Shown: positions 1 through 9,220, counted from the first letter of the stretch. The stretch: 64,000 bases of DNA from Candidatus Desulfopertinax cowenii (GCA_001899445.1 MPOA01000006.1:186001-250000); one strand, 5' to 3'. A program made the numbers and translations. Notes: generated by a model from the sequence alone, not told the origin.

Positions 1-315
1 TCCGGCCATTACCGTGTAAATGGGCACTTCCCGGCCCATACTTTGCAGCAAGGCCTTGTCGATCACCGGAGACTCGCCCGACATTGTGTAAAGGCGGCCG
101 TATTTATCAATGCCGGGCAAGGGCACAACTAAAACGTCAAGCCCGGTTAAGGCCTCGGCAGCGTTGCGGCAAACCGACACCTTGGCGCCTCGATCCGAAA
201 CGGGTATACCCAGTACCTTCACCTGGGCACCCATGGAGGCAAATTCCTCGACTACGTAAACGCTCCGGGCGTCGCCACCCAGCACACTGATCCTTAAACC
301 TACCAGCGGCAGCAC
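1..315 (-). CDS. dpaA: Dipicolinate synthase subunit A, N-terminal part (cut by window edge)
   Basis: The first 105 codons are present; the rest lies beyond the window start. DpaA (SpoVFA) is the NAD(P)-binding subunit of the enzyme that makes dipicolinate, the calcium-chelating solute of the spore core, from the dapA-pathway intermediate. The visible N-terminus has a Rossmann-type segment (LRISVLGGDARSVYVVEEF) followed by VPLPGIDKYGRLYT, as in SpoVFA proteins. The chosen start is GTG at 315, with a strong GGGGGAGG ribosome site 7 nt upstream. It lies directly downstream of dapB, on the same strand. This fits the Bacillus pattern in which spoVFA sits next to lysine/diaminopimelate genes. Identity is by recognition of the family N-terminus, so the call is good but rests on a fragment. 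Confidence 0.85.
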   Translation of the reverse strand, partial: MLPLVGLRISVLGGDARSVYVVEEFASMGAQVKVLGIPVSDRGAKVSVCRNAAEALTGLDVLVVPLPGIDKYGRLYTMSGESPVIDKALLQSMGREVPIYTVMAG

Positions 316-395
316 TTTGGCACCTCCCCCTTGGTTGCTAGCCAATATATGACTAGCCGTCAAGAGTGGTGCCTGTCACCGCGGCGTGCCCGGCT

Positions 396-1208
396 TTACT
401 CGAAGATCAGGTTTTCCAGTCCCACAACCATTTCTTCCAGACCGATAACTCGGCGTACGGCCAGAACTACCCCGGGCATGAAGGATTCCCGGGAAATCGA
501 ATCGTGCCTCAAGGTAAGGGTTTGTCCAAGCCCACCAAAGATGACCTCCTGGTGGGCGACCAACCCAGGGAGGCGCACACTGTGGATGCGGATCCCGCCG
601 TTGTAGCTGCCGCCCCGCACGCCCTCAAGGGCGGTCATCGCGTCAACCGCATCCTGGCGGTAATCCCCACCCCGGGTCTGACTGATCTTCTCAGCTGTTT
701 TCAGCGCCGTACCCGACGGAGCATCCAGCTTCTGGTCGTGATGCAGTTCAATGATTTCCACCGCGGGGAAGAATTTGGCCGCCATCTCGGCGAACTTCAT
801 CATCAGGACCGCCCCAACGGCAAAGTTCGGGGCGACCACGACTCCCACCCGGGTTTCCGCGCTCAGCCGGCCCAGTTCGGCCAGGTCTTTCGGGTCCATC
901 CCCGTGGTGCCGATCACCGGCCGCACCCCCGCCCGGATAGCAGTGCGTGCGTTTTCGGCCACCGCGGCGGGCGAAGTGAAATCGACCATCACGTCGGGCT
1001 GGGTACCGACCAGCGTGCCTTTTAGATCGTTGCTAACAACCACCCCAAGGGGCGCGATACCGGCGACGACCCCAGCGTCGGTACCGAGGTCGTGATGGTC
1101 AACGGCCCCGACCAGTTCCAAGCCGTCCTCCCTAGCTACGGCCCGCACAACCTCGCGTCCCATCCGACCGGCGGCGCCGCAAACGGCTACTCGGATAATG
1201 ATATTCAC
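396..1208 (-). CDS. dapB: 4-hydroxy-tetrahydrodipicolinate reductase
   Basis: DapB reduces 4-hydroxy-tetrahydrodipicolinate to tetrahydrodipicolinate with NAD(P)H in the lysine/diaminopimelate pathway. The same pathway feeds dipicolinate synthesis by the next gene. The 270-residue protein has the N-terminal dinucleotide motif VAVCGAAGRMGREV, the central ATPNF-like segment VVAPNFAVGAVLMMKFA, and the substrate-binding stretch EIIELHHDQKLDAPSGTAL with the conserved HHxxKxDAPSGTA signature. Length is normal for the family. The start is GTG, with AAAGG just upstream. A good sigma-A type promoter lies 50 to 75 nt upstream, so dapB-dpaA probably form their own transcription unit. Confidence 0.96.
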   Translation of the reverse strand: MNIIIRVAVCGAAGRMGREVVRAVAREDGLELVGAVDHHDLGTDAGVVAGIAPLGVVVSNDLKGTLVGTQPDVMVDFTSPAAVAENARTAIRAGVRPVIGTTGMDPKDLAELGRLSAETRVGVVVAPNFAVGAVLMMKFAEMAAKFFPAVEIIELHHDQKLDAPSGTALKTAEKISQTRGGDYRQDAVDAMTALEGVRGGSYNGGIRIHSVRLPGLVAHQEVIFGGLGQTLTLRHDSISRESFMPGVVLAVRRVIGLEEMVVGLENLIFE

Positions 1209-1255
1209 ACACCTTTCGGGTTTTTTTCTGGCTATTTCGAATTTACTTTCTATCT

Positions 1256-1283
1256 ATTATGGCATGTCCATCCTGGATGTCAA
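1256..1283 (-). promoter_or_regulatory. Candidate sigma-A promoter of dapB-dpaA
   Basis: On the minus strand TTGACA (1278-1283) and CATAAT (1256-1261) are separated by 16 nt, or 17 nt to ATAATA. The box lies in the 130-bp gap between the ylzJ-like gene and dapB and points at dapB. The motif is seen directly; its use as a promoter is inferred. Confidence 0.6.
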
Positions 1284-1340
1284 GCAATGTCAGTGCCGGC
1301 CGCCCAAAAACGGCTGCTCGTCGCCGGTTGGAAACAACGG

Positions 1341-1517
1341 CTATTCCTGAAGCTCCCGTACTACTATCATCCGATGTTCACCCGGCCTGGAATAAGGCAT
1401 CTCGAATTCGGCCGACGGATACCCGCTAGAGTCGGATAGGGAGTAATAGCGGCTGGGGCGATGGTACCGGAACCGCACCCGGTAAACACGGACATCAGGT
1501 GCACTCTTTTTTTTCAA
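1341..1517 (-). CDS. YlzJ-like small protein
   Basis: A 58-residue basic, tyrosine-rich protein beginning KKKSAPDVRVYRV. The start is TTG at 1517, chosen because AAGGAGG lies 9 nt upstream. The TTG overlaps the stop of the preceding protease gene (TTGA), which suggests translational coupling. Small YlzJ-family proteins follow the ClpP-like gene tepA in Bacillus, and here the gene also follows a Clp-fold protease gene. Family assignment rests on position, size and a YSRPGEH-like segment, so it is tentative. No function is known for the family. Confidence 0.6.
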   Translation of the reverse strand: MKKKSAPDVRVYRVRFRYHRPSRYYSLSDSSGYPSAEFEMPYSRPGEHRMIVVRELQE

Positions 1518-2515
1518 TTGTGGTTTCCTCCTTGTGCACGGCGCCAACCCTGGCGCAGAATGTTTACGTTGAACTGACCTTCCGGGTCACGTCTTTCAAC
1601 GACGCCGCTGAAAACGAAAGCGTCCTGGCCGACCTCCGATTCCACCAATCCGCCAACCACCTCGAAGTCCGTACGGAAACCCCGCATGACCTCCGCCGGG
1701 TTAAACGGCTGGTCCAGAAGCAGTTCACGGTGAAAGTCCTCAAACAACTGCCACAGCAGGATTTCCAGTTCTGGATCGGGATAGGTAACCGCCAGCCCGA
1801 TTTTCGTGGCGGCTTCCCGGCGGGGAATCATGTGGTTGTGGGCGTAGAGTTTTTCGGTCAGACTGTCCACGATGTGCCGCACCTGTTCCGGCGGCGGAGG
1901 CTTTCGGCGAAGGGAAAGTAGCTTCTGGGCTAGGGAGCGTACCAGCAGGTAATTGCGGTGCACATTTCCCAGGGCCAACGGGTGAATCTTCTCGGCCAGC
2001 AGCAAGAACGCCTTTTCGCAGTCGTCTTCTTTTCCGATCCCGGCTACCTCCCGGGCCAGAGCCAGAAATGAATAAACGTCCTCCACGTTGACCGGCAGCC
2101 TGGCCGCCGGGTTTCCCGGGTCCTTCGGATTGAAGGCGTTGACCACGCTGGGGTCGATAGGACCCAACTCCCCCATTACTCCCATCACCAGTTCGTCCGC
2201 ACCCAGGCAGATCAAAGTGCCCGCGCTGTACGCCCGGAACGGAATCAGAACCGCAAACTCCGACGCAAACTCCCGGATCAGGTGGACCAGCCGCCACGGG
2301 GTAAGCACGTCGCCGCCGCGGCTGTACAAGAACAGGTCCAGCCGCTCCAACGCGGGGAGACTCTTAAGGTGGCGGTGGAATACCGGCAGGACGTCCGGGG
2401 CGATCCGCGTATTGACATTTCCCCGGTCACCGGTGATATAGGCGATGACCCTGGAGCCCCGCCGGCGGGAGATTTCATTCATTAGTAATCGTCTGGTCGC
2501 GAAACTCATCCCCAT
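1514..2515 (-). CDS. SDH-family Clp-fold serine proteinase
   Basis: A 333-residue member of the serine dehydrogenase proteinase family, a branch of the ClpP/SppA crotonase-like fold. Visible hallmarks are FLYSRGGDVLTPWRL (the oxyanion region), FRAYSAGTLICLGADELVM with the probable nucleophile Ser at about residue 97, and GELGPIDPSV. The substrate is unknown. Translation could begin further upstream in frame, but that stretch overlaps the terminator of ylmC. I therefore prefer the ATG at 2515 (or ATG at 2509); the exact start is uncertain. The protein occupies the position of tepA near dap/spoVF genes in Bacillus. Confidence 0.82.
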   Translation of the reverse strand: MGMSFATRRLLMNEISRRRGSRVIAYITGDRGNVNTRIAPDVLPVFHRHLKSLPALERLDLFLYSRGGDVLTPWRLVHLIREFASEFAVLIPFRAYSAGTLICLGADELVMGVMGELGPIDPSVVNAFNPKDPGNPAARLPVNVEDVYSFLALAREVAGIGKEDDCEKAFLLLAEKIHPLALGNVHRNYLLVRSLAQKLLSLRRKPPPPEQVRHIVDSLTEKLYAHNHMIPRREAATKIGLAVTYPDPELEILLWQLFEDFHRELLLDQPFNPAEVMRGFRTDFEVVGGLVESEVGQDAFVFSGVVERRDPEGQFNVNILRQGWRRAQGGNHN

Positions 2516-2566
2516 ACCCCATTCCAAGGGAGTTCCACACGACATAGTATGGCCGCTTAACCCTAG

Positions 2567-2609
2567 AAAAACCAAAAAGATTCCCGCGCGCTTAAAGCCC
2601 GCAGGAATC
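2567..2609 (-). terminator. Intrinsic terminator after ylmC
   Basis: Reading the minus strand, GATTCCTGCG pairs with CGCGGGAATC (one mismatch) around a short loop and is followed by TTTTTGGTTTTT. It lies just downstream of ylmC and upstream of the protease gene, so it should separate the two transcripts. Confidence 0.75.
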
Positions 2610-2633
2610 CGCAAGCATCCGACTTCGCCCGTT

Positions 2634-2909
2634 CTACAAAGACGAACGGCGCAAACGGGGCAGAGCCTGGTTGTTTTCCAGTTCCACGATCACTACTTCG
2701 GATCCGATCTTCCGGATGGCCTCCCAGGGAATGGTTAATTCCTGCCGTTCCAGCCACATGTTTACGATGTTGTTGCGGCGCGGCAGGATGATGGCATGTA
2801 CGTGCCCCGAATCGGCATCAATGGTCAGATCCGATTCTCCGATTATTCCAAGCCGCGCGCCGTTGAAAATGTTCACGATCTCTTTACCCGCCAGTTCGCT
2901 CAACCGCAC
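2634..2909 (-). CDS. ylmC: YlmC/YmxH family sporulation protein
   Basis: A 91-residue PRC-barrel protein. It matches the YlmC/YmxH family in MRLSELAGKEIVNI at the start, a central GRLGxIGE-like segment (GARLGIIGESDLTID) and a C-terminal IPWEAIRKIGSEVVIVE. Members are expressed during sporulation in Bacillus (ymxH next to spoVFA), but their biochemical role is unresolved. Gene order here (M16 peptidase, ylmC, dpaA nearby) reproduces the Bacillus mlpA-ymxH-spoVFA neighbourhood, with extra genes in between. A terminator follows. Confidence 0.88.
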   Translation of the reverse strand: MRLSELAGKEIVNIFNGARLGIIGESDLTIDADSGHVHAIILPRRNNIVNMWLERQELTIPWEAIRKIGSEVVIVELENNQALPRLRRSSL

Positions 2910-2932
2910 AGCCCACTACATCCTTTCCCTTT

Positions 2933-3298
2933 TCAACTCTCGAACCGGCCCCGGATCACGGCCCACAGTCGGATGAAAAACGGCTGCAGGATGGCCAGAC
3001 CAATCGCGATCACAGCCAGGGGGTCTACCTCCACCTCGCCCAGGCGGATCCTGCCGGGCACTACCACATCCAGGAAGGTAAACAAGAGAATCAGGGAGAG
3101 GTAAATGCCCCCGGCCATCCCGACCAGGTTGACGATCGCCTCGGAAAAGGGGGTAGACCGTGGTTCAACTTCCCAGGGCTTCTGACTGCGGTAGCGGGAC
3201 AAAACCCGGAGCCGGATTCTTTCCCGGATCGAGAAGAGTATCAGGATCAGCATCATCAGAAACAGCAGGGTCGCCGTAATCACCCGCCCCACCCCCAT
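2933..3298 (-). CDS. Small membrane protein of unknown function
   Basis: A 121-residue protein with three hydrophobic segments: residues about 5-22 (ITATLLFLMMLILILF), 57-77 (LVGMAGGIYLSLILLFTFLDV) and 93-113 (PLAVIAIGLAILQPFFIRLW). A basic, arginine-rich loop (RERIRLRVLSRYRSQK) follows the first segment. I do not recognise a named family. It lies 23 nt upstream of ylmC and is probably co-transcribed with it. Confidence 0.75.
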   Translation of the reverse strand: MGVGRVITATLLFLMMLILILFSIRERIRLRVLSRYRSQKPWEVEPRSTPFSEAIVNLVGMAGGIYLSLILLFTFLDVVVPGRIRLGEVEVDPLAVIAIGLAILQPFFIRLWAVIRGRFES

Positions 3299-3408
3299 AT
3301 ATTGATATGGGACGGGTCCAGCGATTATGACCGTTCCCAGCTACTCGCCCAGTAAATCCAAGCCCGGAAGGACAAAACACCATATCGGTCACGGAGCTTG
3401 TTTCCATC

Positions 3409-3879
3409 TCACCGTCCGGTGGAGCCAAACCCCCCGGAACCCCGATCGGTTTCCGCCAGCTCATCCACGTACTCAATCTCGGGCACGGCGATGGGCAAGC
3501 ACACCAACTGCGCGATCCGATCTCCCGGGTGGATGGTGAGGGGTTCGTGGCCGTGGTTGATCACCGGGCAGATGATTTCCCCGGTGTAATCGGCGTCAAT
3601 TACCCCAACGGCGTTGACTAGGGAGAGGCCGTGCCGGGCAGCCAGTCCGCTGCGCACGAATACCAGCCCCACCAGGCCGCGTGCCGGTAACTGGACCGCA
3701 ATCCCGGTGGGAATCCGAACTCGCTGCCCGGGAGCGACGGTGACCGGCTCCGGCACCGCGGCGCACAGGTCCAGACCGGCCGACCCGGGCGTGGCGTACG
3801 CCGGTGCGGGAAGTGAGGACCCAATTTCGGGGTTTACTTTCTTCACTTTCAGCTTGATCCCGCCGAACGTGGCAATCAC
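3409..3879 (-). CDS. dut: dUTP diphosphatase
   Basis: Hydrolyses dUTP to dUMP and pyrophosphate, keeping uracil out of DNA and supplying dUMP for thymidylate. The five trimeric dUTPase motifs are present in order: PGSAGLDL, RSGLA, GVIDADYTGEI with the catalytic Asp, RIAQLV, and the C-terminal GGFGSTGR arm that closes over the nucleotide. The ORF has 156 codons from GTG 3879. Family proteins start close to the segment KVKKVNPE, so an in-frame GTG at 3846 is an alternative start. Confidence 0.96.
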   Translation of the reverse strand: MIATFGGIKLKVKKVNPEIGSSLPAPAYATPGSAGLDLCAAVPEPVTVAPGQRVRIPTGIAVQLPARGLVGLVFVRSGLAARHGLSLVNAVGVIDADYTGEIICPVINHGHEPLTIHPGDRIAQLVCLPIAVPEIEYVDELAETDRGSGGFGSTGR

Positions 3880-3946
3880 GCTCCTCTACGATGGTCTTTG
3901 TCTTTGCCGAGGGGGCATATCCCAGCAGGGGCAAGCCCAACCGAAT

Positions 3947-5209
3947 CTACGCCAGACGCGAAAGCGCGTTGTGCCAGGCGCCTTCATCCCGCCATGGGCC
4001 GATGGACGCTAGGGACAGCTTTTCCGGGCGAAACAGTTGGTCAGCAACGGCGGCGATTTGGTCGACTTTTACCCGGGCCAGCTTCTCCACGATTTCTTCG
4101 GGGGTATGGACCCGCCCCAGGTAAAGTTCGGATTTTCCGAGGCGGTTCATCCGCGTACTGACGCTTTCCAGGCTCATGAGAAAGTTGCCCTTGAGCTGCT
4201 CCTTGCTTCGGGTCAGTTCCTCTTCCGTCACGCCCCCCCGGCGGATATCGTTCAGTTCTTCTAGAATGATGTCCAGTACCGTACCCACGTTCTCCGGGCT
4301 CAGTCCGGCGTAAACCCCAAAGAGCCCGGCGTCCCGGTACGAACTGTGGTAGGAGAATATGTTGTACGCCAGGCCCAGCTGTTCCCGCACCCGCTGGAAC
4401 AACCGCGAACTTAACCCCCCGCCCAGGATGGTGCTGACCACCTGGAGCACGTAGATGTTCTCGTCGTCCAGCCGCAAACCCTGGGTGCCGATACACAGGT
4501 GCACCTGTTCCGTGTCCTTATCGCGGCAGATGCATCCCGGATGGGGGTACGGCGCCACCAGGGGCTTGGGAGAACCACCACCTGGGGTGTGGCCGAAAAC
4601 TTCCTCCAGGCGCTCAACCACCCGCTCGTGCCGAACGTTTCCCGCCACCGCGATCACCATTCCGCCGAACCGGTAATGCTGGTCGTAGTAATCTAGAAGC
4701 TGGTCCCGGGACAGGTTCTGGATCACCGCCGCGTCACCGATAACCGGACGCCCCAGGGCGTGCTGCCGCCAGAGGGTCTGCGCCAATACGTCGTGCACTA
4801 GTTCGTCGGGGGTGTCCTCGTACATCTTGATTTCTTCCACGATTACGTTCCGTTCCCGCTCAATGTCCTCCGGCGCAAAACGTGACCGGAACAGCATATC
4901 GCTGATGACGTCGATCGCCAGGTCCAGGTGCTCGTCCAACACCCGGGCGTAATAACAGGTGTATTCCTTGGTGGTGAAAGCATTCAGCTGGCCGCCAATA
5001 CGGTCAAATGCCTCCGCGATGTCCTTGGCTGACCGCGTAGCGGTACCCTTGAACAACATATGTTCAATGAAGTGGCTGACTCCGCTGGCTTCGTCTTCCT
5101 CGTGCCGGGAACCGACATCCACCCACACGCCAACGGCTACCGAACGAACGTGCGGAATCTCCTCGGTGAGAATGCGGATGTCGTTGTTCAGAGTAACTTT
5201 GCGCACCAT
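3947..5209 (-). CDS. M16 family zinc peptidase (YmxG/MlpA type)
   Basis: A 420-residue processing-peptidase-like protein. The inverted zinc motif HFIEHMLFKGT (HxxEH) near residue 50 and a downstream glutamate in ERNVIVEEIKMYEDTPDE give the active site. The C-terminal half is the inactive M16 repeat. The start is ATG 5209, with TGGAGG 8 nt upstream. In Bacillus the orthologue mlpA (ymxG) lies between the ylxY deacetylase gene and ymxH, the same neighbours as here. Physiological substrate unknown. Confidence 0.93.
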   Translation of the reverse strand: MVRKVTLNNDIRILTEEIPHVRSVAVGVWVDVGSRHEEDEASGVSHFIEHMLFKGTATRSAKDIAEAFDRIGGQLNAFTTKEYTCYYARVLDEHLDLAIDVISDMLFRSRFAPEDIERERNVIVEEIKMYEDTPDELVHDVLAQTLWRQHALGRPVIGDAAVIQNLSRDQLLDYYDQHYRFGGMVIAVAGNVRHERVVERLEEVFGHTPGGGSPKPLVAPYPHPGCICRDKDTEQVHLCIGTQGLRLDDENIYVLQVVSTILGGGLSSRLFQRVREQLGLAYNIFSYHSSYRDAGLFGVYAGLSPENVGTVLDIILEELNDIRRGGVTEEELTRSKEQLKGNFLMSLESVSTRMNRLGKSELYLGRVHTPEEIVEKLARVKVDQIAAVADQLFRPEKLSLASIGPWRDEGAWHNALSRLA

Positions 5210-5287
5210 GTCTGCAACCTCCACCCAAATCCGGTCCCAAATCAGGTAATGCCTGGTGTATTCGCTTCGAAACCGGAAACTCCTCCG

Positions 5288-6022
5288 TCATTCGGATGGC
5301 GTTTCGGCGGTAGATTCGGCCCGATCTTCGAGAACCACCGTTTTCGCTAACAGCTGGCTCACCGTGACCAACCGGTATCCGTCTTTCCTCAGTTCCTGGA
5401 TGATCACCGGGAGCGCCTCGGCGGTAGCCGCCAACGGGTGCATCAGCACAATCGCCCCGGGATGAACCCGGTTGACCACCCGCGCGGTGATGGCGTCGGG
5501 GTCCCGCAGTTTCCAATCCAGGGTATCCACGCTCCAGAGAATGGTCCGGTAGCCGGCGCGCTCGGCCGCCTCCAGCACCGCGGGGCCATGCTCGCCGTAG
5601 GGCGGGGCGAACAGGCTGGTCCGGCGGGCGAGTATTTCCTCGATGGCGCTTTCCGCCCGCTGAATGTCGCGGAGGTTCGATTCCACTGAAAGCTGGTCCG
5701 GATGCGGATGGCCGAATCCGTGGTTTCCGATTTCGTGGCCGGCTTCGTCCATCCGGCGGACCAGATCGGGGAACTTTCCGGCCCACCGCCCGGTGACGAA
5801 AAAAGTAAGCCGGACATCGTGTTCCCGGCAAATCTCCAGCATCCGGGGCACGAACTCCTCGCCCCAGTCCACGTTCACGGTCAGCGCCACCATATTCAAA
5901 GTCTCTGGTCCATGGTACACCGGTTGCTGCACGGCGGGCACATCTGCCCGCCACGGGGTCCAGTAAACAAACAACACCAGCAATAAAATTCCCGGCAAAA
6001 GCAAAAATGACGCCAGGCGCAC
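5288..6022 (-). CDS. Polysaccharide deacetylase family protein (YlxY-like)
   Basis: A 244-residue protein with an N-terminal membrane anchor (LASFLLLPGILLLVLFVYW, residues 3-21) and a NodB-homology domain. Motif 1 is VNVDWGEE, motif 2 is GNHGFGHPHPD with the metal-binding histidines, then APPYGEHG and a C-terminal VHPGAIVLMHP. Such enzymes remove acetyl groups from cell-wall amino sugars; the YlxY subgroup sits between pnp and mlpA as seen here. The first motif departs from the usual TFDD, so activity is not certain. Confidence 0.9.
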   Translation of the reverse strand: MRLASFLLLPGILLLVLFVYWTPWRADVPAVQQPVYHGPETLNMVALTVNVDWGEEFVPRMLEICREHDVRLTFFVTGRWAGKFPDLVRRMDEAGHEIGNHGFGHPHPDQLSVESNLRDIQRAESAIEEILARRTSLFAPPYGEHGPAVLEAAERAGYRTILWSVDTLDWKLRDPDAITARVVNRVHPGAIVLMHPLAATAEALPVIIQELRKDGYRLVTVSQLLAKTVVLEDRAESTAETPSE

Positions 6023-6103
6023 CCATTCTCACCCCTATTTAATCGATATGCGCCGGAGGAGGATCCAAACCTGGAAAAATTAAAAAGCCCTCTTGTGAGG
6101 GCG

Positions 6104-8329
6104 TTACTTCTTGAACCTCGAATGGGGACCTCTCCTCCGTGTCCTCCGCTCACCGGGGCCCCGGTTGGCCCCTCCGGTTTCCTCCGCAGCCGAACCGGGC
6201 TCCATGGCCTCCTTCTTGGACAGCTTCAAGCGCCCCTGGTTGTCATAACCAATGGCCTTAACCAGAATCTGATCACCTTCCCGGCAAACGTCCTCCACCC
6301 GGCGCACCCGGCTGTGGGACAACTGCGAGATGTGCACCAACCCGTCTTTGCCCGGTAGACCCAGTACACCCGGGATAACCTCCACGAAGGCGCCGAAATC
6401 CATCACCTTAACCACCTTGCCCAGGTAAACCTGCCCGATGTTCACCTCGGCAGTGAGCGCCTGGATGATCTCCAGGGCCTTTTGGCCGTTTTCGGGATTG
6501 GGTGCAGTGATGTAAACCCGACCGTCGTCCTCCACGTCGATTTCCACGTTGGTGGTCTCCGTAATCTTGCGGATGACCTTACCGCCGGGCCCGATAATGT
6601 CCCGGATTTTCTCCGGATCTATGGTAATGTGGAAAACCCGCGGTGCCCGCGGGGAGAGTTCCGGCCTGGGACCGGGGAGAACCTCCTTGTACCGGTCTAA
6701 AATGTAGAGCCTGGCCTCCCGGGCCTGGGCCATGGCCTGAGCCAGGATTTCCGGGGTGATCCCGGCAATTTTGATATCCATCTGCAAGGCGGTGATCCCT
6801 GCCTCGGTGCCGGCCACCTTGAAGTCCATGTCCCCGAGGTGGTCCTCGGCGCCCTGAATGTCGGTCAAGATGACAACTTCGTCACCCTCCTTCACCAACC
6901 CCATCGCAATGCCGGCCACCGGGGCCTTGATGGGTACCCCGGCATCCATCAGCGCCAGGCAACTGCCGCATACGCTGGCCATGGAAGTCGAACCGTTTGA
7001 CTCCAGCACTTCGGACACAATCCTGATGGTGTACGGAAACTCGTCCTCTGACGGCAGGACCGCCTCCAGCGCCCGCCCGGCCAGCGCCCCGTGCCCGATT
7101 TCCCGGCGGGTTGCAGAGCGGATGGGACGTGCCTCCCCGGTGCTGAAACCGGGGAAATTGTAGTGATGCATGAACCGCTTGGTCTCCTGGGGATCCAACC
7201 CGTCCAGAATCTGTTCGTCCCGCACCGCACCCAGGGTGAGCACCGAAAGCACCTGGGTCTGACCGCGTCTGAACAGGCCCGACCCGTGCGTGCGCGGGAG
7301 GACATCAACCTCCACGCTGATATCTCGGATCTCGTTGGGGGCGCGACCGTCCAGGCGCACTTTCTCCTTGATCACCATCTCGCGCACGGCGTCTTTCTCC
7401 AGTTTGTCGACAAAGCGCTGAATAGTGGCCTCTTCTTCGGGATACTGCTCGAGCAACACCTGGACAATCTCGTCCTTGGTGTTGCTTAGGTACTCATCAC
7501 AGGCCTTTTTGTCTAGACGCTGGTCCCGGCAGTACTGCACCGCCGCTTTCATTTTGTCACGCCCGCTGGCGATGACCGCTGCAGCCAACTCGGAGTCCGC
7601 ATCCACAGCGGGGACTTCGATCTTGGGGTGCGCCAGGCCCATGGTTTCCGCCTCAGTCCGGACGGTTTCGATCCATTCCGCGATCCTCCTGATCTCCGTG
7701 TGCGCCTTGGTCAGCGCCTCAACCATCACCAGTTCGGAGATCTCTTTGGCTCCCGCCTCGACCATGTTGATCGCTTCGCGGGTACCGGCCACGGTGAGGT
7801 GCAGGTCCGACTTCTGATCCTGCTCAAGAGTCGGATTAATCACCAACTCCCCATCCACCCGGCCGATAATCACGCCCCCGATTGGTCCCTGAAAGGGAAT
7901 ATCCGAAATGCTGAGCGCTACCGAAGCGCCGAGAATTGCCGTGATGGTCGGCGAGCAATCCTGGTCCACCGAAAGAACGAGTGCCACCACGTGCACGTCC
8001 TGGGTGAACCCCTTCGGGAAAAGCGGCCGGATGGATCGGTCGATCAAGCGAGCCGAAAGGACCGCCTTCTCACCAGGCCGACCTTCACGTTTTAAAAAGC
8101 TTCCCGGGATGCGCCCGACCGCGTAATGTCTCTCCTCATAATCCACGGTGAGCGGGAAAAAGTTCAACCCTTCCCGGAGGGCCTGACGGGTGGCCGTAAC
8201 CAGAACCACCGTATCTCCATATCTGGCCAGTGCCGCTCCGGAGGCCTGTCCGGCCACCCGGCCGATGTCCACGCTGAACTTTCTACCTCCAATTTCCGTT
8301 TCTCTTCGCAAAAAAACTCGTTCTAACAT
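6104..8329 (-). CDS. pnp: Polyribonucleotide nucleotidyltransferase
   Basis: PNPase degrades RNA 3' to 5' phosphorolytically and can add tails; it is a core RNA-decay enzyme. The protein of about 741 residues has two RNase PH domains (first [14 protein letters not shown]-like, second with [19 protein letters not shown]), an alpha-helical linker, a KH domain ([14 protein letters not shown]) and a C-terminal S1 domain ([19 protein letters not shown]). ATG 8329 is chosen because the protein then begins [10 protein letters not shown] as in orthologues; an AGGAGG lies 14 nt upstream. The rpsO-pnp order is conserved in bacteria. The last 25 residues are basic and Gly/Arg rich. Confidence 0.97.
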   Translation of the reverse strand: MLERVFLRRETEIGGRKFSVDIGRVAGQASGAALARYGDTVVLVTATRQALREGLNFFPLTVDYEERHYAVGRIPGSFLKREGRPGEKAVLSARLIDRSIRPLFPKGFTQDVHVVALVLSVDQDCSPTITAILGASVALSISDIPFQGPIGGVIIGRVDGELVINPTLEQDQKSDLHLTVAGTREAINMVEAGAKEISELVMVEALTKAHTEIRRIAEWIETVRTEAETMGLAHPKIEVPAVDADSELAAAVIASGRDKMKAAVQYCRDQRLDKKACDEYLSNTKDEIVQVLLEQYPEEEATIQRFVDKLEKDAVREMVIKEKVRLDGRAPNEIRDISVEVDVLPRTHGSGLFRRGQTQVLSVLTLGAVRDEQILDGLDPQETKRFMHHYNFPGFSTGEARPIRSATRREIGHGALAGRALEAVLPSEDEFPYTIRIVSEVLESNGSTSMASVCGSCLALMDAGVPIKAPVAGIAMGLVKEGDEVVILTDIQGAEDHLGDMDFKVAGTEAGITALQMDIKIAGITPEILAQAMAQAREARLYILDRYKEVLPGPRPELSPRAPRVFHITIDPEKIRDIIGPGGKVIRKITETTNVEIDVEDDGRVYITAPNPENGQKALEIIQALTAEVNIGQVYLGKVVKVMDFGAFVEVIPGVLGLPGKDGLVHISQLSHSRVRRVEDVCREGDQILVKAIGYDNQGRLKLSKKEAMEPGSAAEETGGANRGPGERRTRRRGPHSRFKK

Positions 8330-8416
8330 GAACTTGTGCTTACCCTCCTGTTGTGTTTTCACCAATGATCCAGCCCCGTCATCCTGCTGAACAATAAGAA
8401 GCAGGGGATAGCTCCC

Positions 8417-8686
8417 CTACTTTCTTAGTCCAAGCTCCTGAATGAGTTTACGGTAGCGGTCCGGATTGGAATCGCGTAGGTAGTTCAACAGCGCCCGCCG
8501 TTGCCCAACCATTTTGAGTAGGCCGCGTCGGGAATGGAAATCCTTCTTGTGCGTCTTCAGGTGCTCGGTGAGCAGATTGATGCGCTCGGTCAGAATCGCC
8601 ACCTGAACCTCGGGGGAACCGGTGTCGTTCTCGTGGAGCTTGTATTTGTCGATGATCGCTTGTTTCTGACTTGCCGTTAGGGACAC
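8417..8686 (-). CDS. rpsO: 30S ribosomal protein S15
   Basis: S15 binds 16S rRNA at the central-domain three-way junction early in 30S assembly. The 89-residue protein has the family motif [11 protein letters not shown] and the [25 protein letters not shown] block (here [19 protein letters not shown]). The start is GTG 8686, with TGGAGG 8 nt upstream. A longer in-frame ATG at 8701 overlaps the ribosome site and is unlikely. Followed by pnp. Confidence 0.97.
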   Translation of the reverse strand: MSLTASQKQAIIDKYKLHENDTGSPEVQVAILTERINLLTEHLKTHKKDFHSRRGLLKMVGQRRALLNYLRDSNPDRYRKLIQELGLRK

Positions 8687-8769
8687 AAAAAATACCTCCA
8701 TTTAGTTAAGTAATTGCCGCCAGCCAAGCCAAGCGCCGGAGGCTCGCCAAGCCTAGCCAACAGTTCATC

Positions 8770-8991
8770 CTACTTCCCAATCACTGTGATCACCAGGCGG
8801 CCGCTGGGAATATCCTTGGCCACCAAATCAAACATGCGCCCGGATTTGGCAAAAAACCCCCGGAAGCGGGTGGCCGACGGAATATGTCCAGGAATAGTGC
8901 TAACCGCCTCTACAATATCTTTGATGGTAATGTCCTCCTGGCGGGCGTCCTTGAGCCGCTTACGGGCATGTTCCGTGATTATTACATGCAT
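8770..8991 (-). CDS. Small protein, possible RelE/DUF4258-like toxin-type fold
   Basis: A 73-residue basic protein, MHVIITEHARKRLKD at the start and SGRLVITVIGK at the end. The pattern HARKRLKDARQEDITIKDIVEAV followed by a two-strand hairpin with ARG/LYS residues resembles the small DUF4258/RelE-like proteins that often serve as toxin components. This is resemblance only. It lies 16 nt downstream of the 70-residue gene and the two probably form one operon, inserted between ribF and rpsO where Bacillus has nothing. Confidence 0.6.
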   Translation of the reverse strand: MHVIITEHARKRLKDARQEDITIKDIVEAVSTIPGHIPSATRFRGFFAKSGRMFDLVAKDIPSGRLVITVIGK

Positions 8992-9007
8992 ACCCCGCTT
9001 TCCTTAT

Positions 9008-9220
9008 TTAGGTTTCCTTTTCGGCTAAAAACGCATACAGCGCGTCCGAAAAAGCATTGAGCTTCGCTTCTTCGGTATCGGTGTCGGCACTGGAGGCCAA
9101 GTACAACATTTCAAGTTCATCCTTCAGGCGCTGAAACTCCTCGCTGAGACAAATGAAAGCAATGTGGTCGATCCACTTTTTCATCTCGTCCTCGGAAAAG
9201 TCGTACTTGGGAAACCCCAC
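9008..9220 (-). CDS. Small acidic protein of unknown function
   Basis: A 70-residue acidic, helix-rich protein (KYDFSEDEMKKWIDHIAF at the start, many Glu/Asp and Leu). It is not recognised. It directly precedes the 73-residue basic gene with a 16-nt gap. The acidic-then-basic small gene pair has the layout of an antitoxin-toxin module, but nothing in the sequence proves this. The start has GGTGGGG upstream (minus strand), a fair ribosome site. Confidence 0.6.
   Translation of the reverse strand: MGFPKYDFSEDEMKKWIDHIAFICLSEEFQRLKDELEMLYLASSADTDTEEAKLNAFSDALYAFLAEKET

Noticed and set aside
2516-2614. Start of the Clp-fold protease at 2614 with a hydrophobic N-terminus
   Set aside because: The extra codons run through the intrinsic terminator of the preceding gene, and the apparent lipobox (TMSC) is poor.
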